This document shows, in pieces, positions 59,901 through 64,000 of a stretch of DNA of 64,000 nt. The DNA lies in contig CAZTIG010000004.1 of NCBI GenBank assembly GCA_964613665.1, forward strand, positions 62,001-126,000, in the 5' to 3' direction. The stretch is from CAZQFV01 sp964613665 (GTDB lineage Bacteria; Chloroflexota; Chloroflexia; DTKN01). The notes under the pieces are model-generated. The model was not told the origin of the DNA, ran no database searches, and was given only the letters and a program-made list of their open reading frames with translations. The translations under genes and the position numbers were made by a program. Position 1 is the stretch's first letter; every line of letters starts with the position of its first letter.

Positions 59901-60297
59901 CTACGGGCTCACCGACGCCCGCCAGCTGGCCGACGCCGTGCGCCAGACGGTCCGGCTCCTGCAGCGCTTCCGGGCGAGCGACCTCTTCCACGAGATGGAC
60001 ACCTCCCCCCGCAGGCTGCACGAGGTGCCCTACAGCCTGGAGGTCGCCGGCCACGTCGAAAGCGGCAAGATCGACGCGCTGTACCTGCAAGGGGCAACCT
60101 GGACGGTGGTCGAGTTCAAGACGGACAGGATCGAGGGCGAGGCCCAGCTCCAGGAGCTGCTGGCCCGCGCGGACTACCTGGACCAGGCGCAGCGCTACGC
60201 CATTGCCGTGGAGCGGCTGCTGGGCCAGCGCCCCCGCGTGCTGCTCTGCCTGCTCAACTACGCCGGAACGATCCGCTGCCACGAGCCTTCGCCATGA
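56956..60297 (+). CDS. addA: AddA-like helicase-nuclease subunit
   Basis: A 1113-aa UvrD/REP-family helicase with a C-terminal RecB nuclease. Walker A TAGAGTGKTRTLVARY (residues ~31), ITFTRKAAREMRNRVR, Walker B LLVDEFQDTN, GDGKQSIYRFRGADV, motif V QIMTVHQAKGLEFPVVAIGD, and motif VI LLYVAATRAQEKLL. The nuclease has VESGKIDALYLQ with VVEFKTDRIEGE (Asp, Glu, Lys). ATG 56956 has no close Shine-Dalgarno sequence; the nearest AGGAGGT is 28 bases upstream. Its stop overlaps the Cys-rich gene in ATGA. Confidence 0.93.
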   Translation: MKRVHPIVRQTSPSREQLPAVLARGGDVVVTAGAGTGKTRTLVARYLALLAEGLPLRAIVAITFTRKAAREMRNRVRDEMRRYLEQPALDEGERQRWQRLYTELDAARIGTIHSLCAEILRAHPAEAGVDPGFEVLEEAAAIILQGQAVDETLAWAADNAQTVGLFALCGESGLRGALLSLLRRRLDAEEVLAAVPGDPWAHWREALAGRQERALQGLLERREWRRAVRELRNNRARVPDDLIETQRREAVAAIDGALGTTAERLAALARLGQIRRSGGRTEAWDGGAAQLGLVKEALHVVQNLWKDRPAVLHLALNPLDEAMAQSSPGLRATFSHASARYEALKRERRALDFDDLEGGALRLLRQDPAARAHWQDEVQALLVDEFQDTNGRQRDLVRLLGGERGCIFLVGDGKQSIYRFRGADVRVFRQERARIEQQGGHACALEVSYRAHAELIEGLNCLLRPVLGDIPDPERPWVEPFAPLSPHRKEPLPGFTAPHIELHLTIGSKSSGALARAAGALAQRIRELRESGALQRYEHAAILCRAADSFRPYEDALEQAGLPFLTVAGSGFYRRSEIRDLLNALAALADPTDDLALAGFLRSPVLALSDTALYLLREGRPAERMPLWEALQRPPAALSGEDRGRAARAVRIITALHGMVGRTTVADLLKALLDETAMVAALVRAGQTRSARNVAKLLTDAQASGIVSVGEFLAYVAALRESGAREGEARATAEGAVQIMTVHQAKGLEFPVVAIGDATYSGGGRAGVRLDPHLGIVLPLRDRDDDKARPAVHELASLISDDQDAAESARLLYVAATRAQEKLLISGCIGLASGGRMARAKGWLGRLAEEDILGLCAQEIDHDEEGNTAHSLELRVGQTPVRCTVYEPGWQPAPPLRPQVEPAVPPMALPPPLLAAVAAEPVRVDRRTRESEQPQRVWRVVPSVARPRAPAWVVGALVHAALAVWRFPDEGFGRWAEARARGYGLTDARQLADAVRQTVRLLQRFRASDLFHEMDTSPRRLHEVPYSLEVAGHVESGKIDALYLQGATWTVVEFKTDRIEGEAQLQELLARADYLDQAQRYAIAVERLLGQRPRVLLCLLNYAGTIRCHEPSP

Positions 60298-60455
60298 GAG
60301 GACGGGCCCTGGACCTGCGCGCAACGCTCCCGGACACCCGCGCCGAATGCCCCTGCCCCAAGAAGAAGTGCGAACGCCGCGGCCGGTGCCAGGAATGCTA
60401 CGACCACCACGCCGCCAAGGGGAAGCTGCCCTACTGCCTGCGCGGGAGCAAGTGA
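60294..60455 (+). CDS. Small cysteine-rich protein (53 aa)
   Basis: Starts at ATG 60294 inside the addA stop (ATGA). Its cysteines are at 19, 21, 26, 32, 35 and 48 (CPCPKKKCERRGRCQECY), with HHAAKGKLPYC. The spacing resembles small zinc-binding proteins such as the DUF6485-like group. Function is unknown, but coupling to addA and the conserved Cys/His pattern suggest it is real. Confidence 0.65.
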   Translation: MRGRALDLRATLPDTRAECPCPKKKCERRGRCQECYDHHAAKGKLPYCLRGSK

Positions 60456-60462
60456 TTCTCGC

Positions 60463-60491
60463 TTGACAAATCGGCCGCGCTCTGCTATGTT
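60463..60491 (+). promoter_or_regulatory. Promoter of the pxpABC operon
   Basis: TTGACA (60463-60468), 17-base spacer, TATGTT (60486-60491). A GCTCGC/GCGAGC hairpin (60522-60538) lies in the leader. Confidence 0.75.
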
Positions 60492-60615
60492 GGGCCAGGT
60501 AGTTCCCGTCGCTGCGCAGCCGCTCGCCGATTGCGAGCCTCCCGCCCGGAGCGGTCGATGCGCGGTCGGCGGCCACAGGACCGGCCGGCGGCGCGCCAAG
60601 CAGGGATGGTTCCCA

Positions 60616-61383
60616 ATGAAGCGGATCGACCTCAACTGCGACATGGGCGAGAGCTTCGGCCCCTACCGCATGGGCAGCGACGAGGCGCTGTTGCCCTGGG
60701 TCACCTCGGCCAACATCGCCTGTGGCTACCACAGCGGCGACCCCCTGGTGATGGACCGCACGGTCCGCCTGGCGGCACAGCACAACGTGGCCATTGGCGC
60801 GCACCCCGGCTTCCCCGACCTGCTGGGCTTTGGCCGGCGGGCCATGCAGCTCACCCCCGACGAGGTGGAGAACTATGTGCTGTACCAGGTGGGAGCGCTG
60901 GCCGCCTTTGCCCGCTCGGCCGGCCGCGAGCTGGCCCACGTCAAGCCCCACGGCGCGCTGTACAACATCGCCGCTGCCGACATCGCCGTGGCGCGGGCCA
61001 TCGCCCGCGGCGTGGCCCGCGCCAGCCCGGCGCTGATCGTAGTCGGACTGGCCGGCTCGGCGCTCGTCACCGCCGCCCAGGAGGCCGGCCTGCGCACTGC
61101 CCGCGAAGGCTTTGCCGACCGCGCCTACAACGCCGACGGCACCCTGCGCCCGCGCAGCCTGCCCGGGGCGGTGCTCCACGAGCCCGCCGCTGCTGCCGAG
61201 CAGGCCCTGGGCCTGGCCCGCGACGGGCTGGTGCTGGCACACAGCGGGGAGCAGCTTTCGCTGCCGGTCGACACCATCTGCGTCCACGGAGACACCCCCG
61301 GGGCCGTGGAGATGGTACAGGCGATCCGCCGACGGCTGGAGCAGGCCGGCGTCGAGGTGGTTGCCCTTGCTGCCGCGGAGTGA
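60616..61383 (+). CDS. pxpA: 5-oxoprolinase subunit A (LamB/YcsF family)
   Basis: ATP-dependent opening of pyroglutamate with PxpB and PxpC. The 255-aa protein starts MKRIDLNCDMGESFGPYRMG, has TSANIACGYHSGDP with metal-binding His, AIGAHPGFPDLLGFGRR, AHVKPHGALYN and FADRAYNADGTLRPR. The first of three overlapping pxp genes. The promoter lies 125 bases upstream. Confidence 0.95.
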   Translation: MKRIDLNCDMGESFGPYRMGSDEALLPWVTSANIACGYHSGDPLVMDRTVRLAAQHNVAIGAHPGFPDLLGFGRRAMQLTPDEVENYVLYQVGALAAFARSAGRELAHVKPHGALYNIAAADIAVARAIARGVARASPALIVVGLAGSALVTAAQEAGLRTAREGFADRAYNADGTLRPRSLPGAVLHEPAAAAEQALGLARDGLVLAHSGEQLSLPVDTICVHGDTPGAVEMVQAIRRRLEQAGVEVVALAAAE

Positions 61384-62083
61384 GCCCCGCTTCCTTCCCG
61401 CCGGAGACGCCGGGCTGGTCGTGGAGCTGGGCGACGCGATCGACCCCGAGGTCAACCGGCGCGTCCACGCCCTGGCCCAGACTCTGCAGGCCAGCGCCGT
61501 GGCCGGCCTGGGCGAGGCCGTGCCCACGTACCGCTCCGTCCTCCTGCACTATGACCCGCTGCAGCTTTCGTGGACAGAGGTGCTCGACCTGGCGCGCGCG
61601 GCGCTGCAGCGCTGTGGCGAGGGCCCGCCACCCGCAGCGCGCCTGGTCGAGATTCCCACCGTTTACGGCGGGGAGTTCGGCCCCGACATCGCCGCGGTCG
61701 CCGCGCTCCACGGCCTCTCCGTCGAGGAGGTCATCCAACTGCACAGCGGCGCCGACTACACGGTCTACATGATCGGCTTCACGCCGGGCTTTCCCTACCT
61801 GGGCGGGCTTCCCGAGGAGCTGGCCACGCCGCGCCTGGCCACGCCGCGCCTGGTCGTGCCGGCCGGCTCGGTGGGCATCGCCGGGAACCAGACCGGCGTC
61901 TATCCCCTGGCTACCCCAGGCGGCTGGCAACTCATCGGCCGGACGCCGGCCGTGCTGTTCGACCCGGCGCGCGTCCCCCCCGCGCTGCTGCAGCCGGGGG
62001 ACCGGGTGCGCTTCGTGCCGATCTCGGCGGATGAGTTCGCGGCGCTGCAGCAGGAGGCCGGGCATGGCACTGGACGTCCTTGA
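61367..62083 (+). CDS. pxpB: 5-oxoprolinase subunit B (KipI family)
   Basis: About 238 aa. FLPAGDAGLVVELGDAIDPE, VEIPTVYGGEFGPDIAAVAA, MIGFTPGFPYLGGLPEELA, VPAGSVGIAGNQTGVYPLATP and GWQLIGRTP are diagnostic of KipI/PxpB. I choose TTG 61367 (GAGGTGG upstream), overlapping the pxpA end by 17 bases; another TTG at 61361 is possible. It overlaps pxpC by 20 bases. Confidence 0.9.
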   Translation: MLPRSEPRFLPAGDAGLVVELGDAIDPEVNRRVHALAQTLQASAVAGLGEAVPTYRSVLLHYDPLQLSWTEVLDLARAALQRCGEGPPPAARLVEIPTVYGGEFGPDIAAVAALHGLSVEEVIQLHSGADYTVYMIGFTPGFPYLGGLPEELATPRLATPRLVVPAGSVGIAGNQTGVYPLATPGGWQLIGRTPAVLFDPARVPPALLQPGDRVRFVPISADEFAALQQEAGHGTGRP

Positions 62084-63047
62084 GGCCGGCCTGCTCACGA
62101 CCGTCCAGGACGCCGGGCGCTACGGCTACCAGCGCTATGGCGTCCCGACAGCCGGCGCCATGGACCCCCTGGCACTGCGCGCCGCCAACATGCTCGTGGG
62201 CAACCGGTCCGACGCCGCCGCCCTGGAGATCACGCTGCGCGGGCCCACCCTGCGCACCACCGCGGACTGCCTCATCGCCGTCGCCGGGGCCGATCTCTCG
62301 TTGCGCGTCAACGGCTGGGACATGCCCCCATGGACGGCCGTCCTGGTGCGCCGGGGATGGCTCATTGAGTTCGGCCCGCGCCGTACGGGGTGCCGCCCCG
62401 TCCTGGCCATCTCCGGCGGCATCGACATCCCCGCGGTGCTGGGATCGCGGTCTACCTACCTGCCCGGGAGATTCGGAGGAATCGAGGGTCGCGCCCTGCA
62501 GCCCGGGGACGTGCTGCCGGTGGGGCCGCCCGCGGTGGACATCTTCCGCGCGGCCGGCCGGTCCATCCCTGCCGCGATCCTCCCCCCCTACAGCGACACG
62601 CCCACCCTCCGCGTCGTCCTGGGCCCGCAGGACGACTGCTTCGCCGCCACCGGACTGGCCACCTTCCTCTGCTCCGCGTACCAGGTCGGCAGCGCCTCGG
62701 ACCGGATGGGCTATCGCTTGCAGGGGCCGATCATCGCCCACGGCGGCCCGGCCGAGATCGTCTCCGACGGCATCCCGTGCGGCGCAGTCCAGGTGCCGGC
62801 CGACGGCCAGCCCATTGTGATGATGGCCGACCGGCAGACGGTCGGCGGCTACCCCAAGATCGCCACCGTGATCGGCGCCGACATCCCCCTGCTGGCACAG
62901 TGCCTGCCCGGGCAGAGCGTGGTGCGCTTTCTGCCCGTCGGCGTGCCGGAAGCGCATACGTGCCAAAGGGAGATGGCCGGGGCGCTCGCGAAGCTGGAGA
63001 AGGACTGGGAGCAACCTCAGGAGGGTTTGTTCCAGACGATCGAGTAG
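62064..63047 (+). CDS. pxpC: 5-oxoprolinase subunit C (KipA family, biotin-dependent carboxylase-like)
   Basis: A 327-aa protein: LEAGLLTTVQDAGRYGYQRY, GVPTAGAMDPLALRAANMLV, PVLAISGGIDIPAVLGSRST and SDRMGYRLQGP are diagnostic. With PxpA and PxpB it would convert 5-oxoproline to glutamate. ATG 62064 has AGGAGG 8 bases upstream. Its last 31 bases overlap the 3' end of the convergent methyltransferase gene. Confidence 0.93.
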   Translation: MALDVLEAGLLTTVQDAGRYGYQRYGVPTAGAMDPLALRAANMLVGNRSDAAALEITLRGPTLRTTADCLIAVAGADLSLRVNGWDMPPWTAVLVRRGWLIEFGPRRTGCRPVLAISGGIDIPAVLGSRSTYLPGRFGGIEGRALQPGDVLPVGPPAVDIFRAAGRSIPAAILPPYSDTPTLRVVLGPQDDCFAATGLATFLCSAYQVGSASDRMGYRLQGPIIAHGGPAEIVSDGIPCGAVQVPADGQPIVMMADRQTVGGYPKIATVIGADIPLLAQCLPGQSVVRFLPVGVPEAHTCQREMAGALAKLEKDWEQPQEGLFQTIE

Positions 63048-63694
63048 CGCCAGAGCAGGTGCAGGCGCACCCGCGCGCCGGGCAGGGCAGCCGCGCAGGC
63101 CCGCCGGACCTCGGCCAGGCTCGGGCATGTGTCGTGACGGCCGTGGTCGGTCCAGGCGTCGCGCTCGGCGCGAGGCCTGCGCAGTCGCCGGTTCCTCACC
63201 AGCTCCAGCAACAGCGCAAGCGGCAGCGCCGCCAGCGTCATGAAGAGGCCGGCCGGGCCCACCCTACCGGGTAGATCGAGGGCCAGCAGCACGCCGCCGG
63301 ACCGCAGGGCTCGCCCCATGCGGCCCAGCGTGTCCTCCATCGGCAGATGGTGCAGGGTGGCAATGGAGGCCACGCAGTCGAAGCGACCGGCCGGCCACTC
63401 CCACGACAGCGCGTCGGCCACCTGGTAGTCGATGTTCGGACAGTGGGACGAGCGCTCCCGGGCGAGGCGGATCATCTCCGGGGAGAGGTCCAGGGCCAGC
63501 ACCCTCTCGCAGCGCGCTGCCAGCAGGCGCGAGAAGGCCCCGGTGCCGCAGCCGATCTCCAGCGCCTCCCCGCAGCCTGGCGGCAGGCGACGCAGCAGGA
63601 AACCGTGGCATTGGCTGTTGTGGTCCCAGGCAGCGGTGGAGAAGTGGGCCAGGCGGTCAAAGTCGGCCCGGACATCGGCAAGCGGCCGGCCCAC
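63017..63694 (-). CDS. Class I SAM-dependent methyltransferase
   Basis: A 225-aa methyltransferase. SAM motif LEIGCGTGAFSRLLA near residue 45, LALDLSPEMIRLARE, and SIATLHHLP as motif post-II. A C-terminal hydrophobic stretch (AGLFMTLAALPLALLLEL) suggests membrane association or a lipid-like substrate. GTG start at 63694 with GGAGG upstream. It shares 31 bp of its 3' end with pxpC on the other strand. Confidence 0.85.
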   Translation of the reverse strand: MGRPLADVRADFDRLAHFSTAAWDHNSQCHGFLLRRLPPGCGEALEIGCGTGAFSRLLAARCERVLALDLSPEMIRLARERSSHCPNIDYQVADALSWEWPAGRFDCVASIATLHHLPMEDTLGRMGRALRSGGVLLALDLPGRVGPAGLFMTLAALPLALLLELVRNRRLRRPRAERDAWTDHGRHDTCPSLAEVRRACAAALPGARVRLHLLWRYSIVWNKPS

Positions 63695-63711
63695 CGTGCC
63701 CCCTCCGGGCG

Positions 63712-64000
63712 CTACGGCCTGCTGGTCGGTTTGCGCGGGGCCGGCTTCCTCGCGGTGGGCTTGGCCGCCGCAGGCTTCCTGGCTGCGGGCTTTGTAGCGG
63801 CCGGCTTCTTGGCGGCCGGCCTCTTCGCCGCCGGCTTCTTCGCCGTGGGCTTCTTGGCGGCCGGCTTCTTGGCCGCAGGCTTCTTCGCCGCGGGCTTCGT
63901 GGCCGCCGGCTTGCCGGCCGCGGCCACACCCCCCAGCCCCAGGCTGCCCAGGATGCCGCCCAATCCCTGGAGCAGGTCGTCGGCCTGGCTCAGCAGCCCA
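63712..64000 (-). CDS. Lys/Pro/Ala-rich repeat protein (5' end outside the window)
   Basis: The frame is open to the window edge. The visible 95 residues begin LLSQADDLLQGLGGILGSLG and continue into a tail of about twelve KPAAKKPA/KPTAKKPA-like repeats. Such tails resemble histone H1-like and AlgP or HU-extension tails that bind DNA. The N-terminal Gly/Leu segment does not match HU. It is separated from the methyltransferase start by 17 bases. Function is not known; DNA binding is a guess from the basic repeats. Confidence 0.6.
   Translation of the reverse strand, partial: GLLSQADDLLQGLGGILGSLGLGGVAAAGKPAATKPAAKKPAAKKPAAKKPTAKKPAAKRPAAKKPAATKPAARKPAAAKPTARKPAPRKPTSRP

Noticed and set aside
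57490..61527. 1345-codon minus-strand open frame across addA and pxpA
   Set aside because: Antisense to clear genes with intact motifs; composition is that of an antisense GC-rich frame.

Overview
The window is about 64 kb of very GC-rich bacterial chromosome with tightly packed genes, many GTG and TTG starts, ATGA-type overlaps and promoters of the TTGACA-17-TATAAT type. Gene content fits a Chloroflexota bacterium, probably Anaerolineae-like. Support comes from the large DUF11 secreted protein ending in YLPLIYKN, the S1-like/L35/IF-1/S21 cluster, the miaB-TPR-polA-lmbE run, two-domain PspC and tandem DUF333 proteins, and rpsO-pnp. This assignment is inference from gene families, not from an rRNA; I see no rRNA or tRNA gene and no CRISPR array.

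Layout. 1-16.2 kb: a surface-glycan locus (methyltransferases, wecB, membrane and cytosolic glycosyltransferases, a polyprenyl glycosylphosphotransferase, heptose enzymes hddA and gmhA). It is interrupted by a four-helix-bundle gene, a HEPN/MNT toxin-antitoxin pair and a transposase remnant. A PhzF protein, a small Lrp-type sensor-domain protein, and a TPP-riboswitch-controlled thiamine operon (thiN plus ABC transporter) follow. 16.2-19.3 kb (minus): PspC protein, class A beta-lactamase-fold serine hydrolase, DUF333 lipoprotein. 19.6-25.6 kb (plus): miaB, TPR protein, polA, LmbE deacetylase. 25.6-32.7 kb (minus): FemAB-like protein, HtrA protease, TIGR00725 protein, a 57-aa protein, a zinc-ribbon protein, then hutH-tmk-crp in overlapping order. 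32.8-36.9 kb (plus): rpsO, pnp with a long leader hairpin, glycosyltransferase. 36.9-40.7 kb (minus): an unusual MoaD/ThiS-like, ThiF-like, HEAT-repeat and radical-SAM operon. 41.1-47.0 kb (plus): DUF11 surface protein, YggT-like, DUF3467, fmt. 47.2-50.1 kb (minus): thioredoxin, MBL hydrolase, membrane protein, Fe-S/thioredoxin-fold fusion, alpha/beta hydrolase. 50.2-64.0 kb: S1-like protein with a long Pro-Glu tail, rpmI, infA, rpsU, addB, addA, a Cys-rich small protein, pxpABC (5-oxoprolinase), and two minus-strand genes, the last running off the window.

Three things stand out beyond ordinary genes. First, thirteen tracts of degenerate 7- or 8-bp tandem repeats occur at gene boundaries and also inside two reading frames, nearly all in the first 16 kb. 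Second, two copies of a roughly 165-bp palindromic element with terminal inverted repeats, one with a clean 9-bp flanking duplication, lie next to promoter -35 boxes. Third, the four-gene MoaD/ThiF/HEAT/radical-SAM operon matches no pathway that I can name. The rpsO-pnp spacer also carries a long stem-loop reminiscent of the RNase III-processed autoregulatory leader of enterobacterial pnp.
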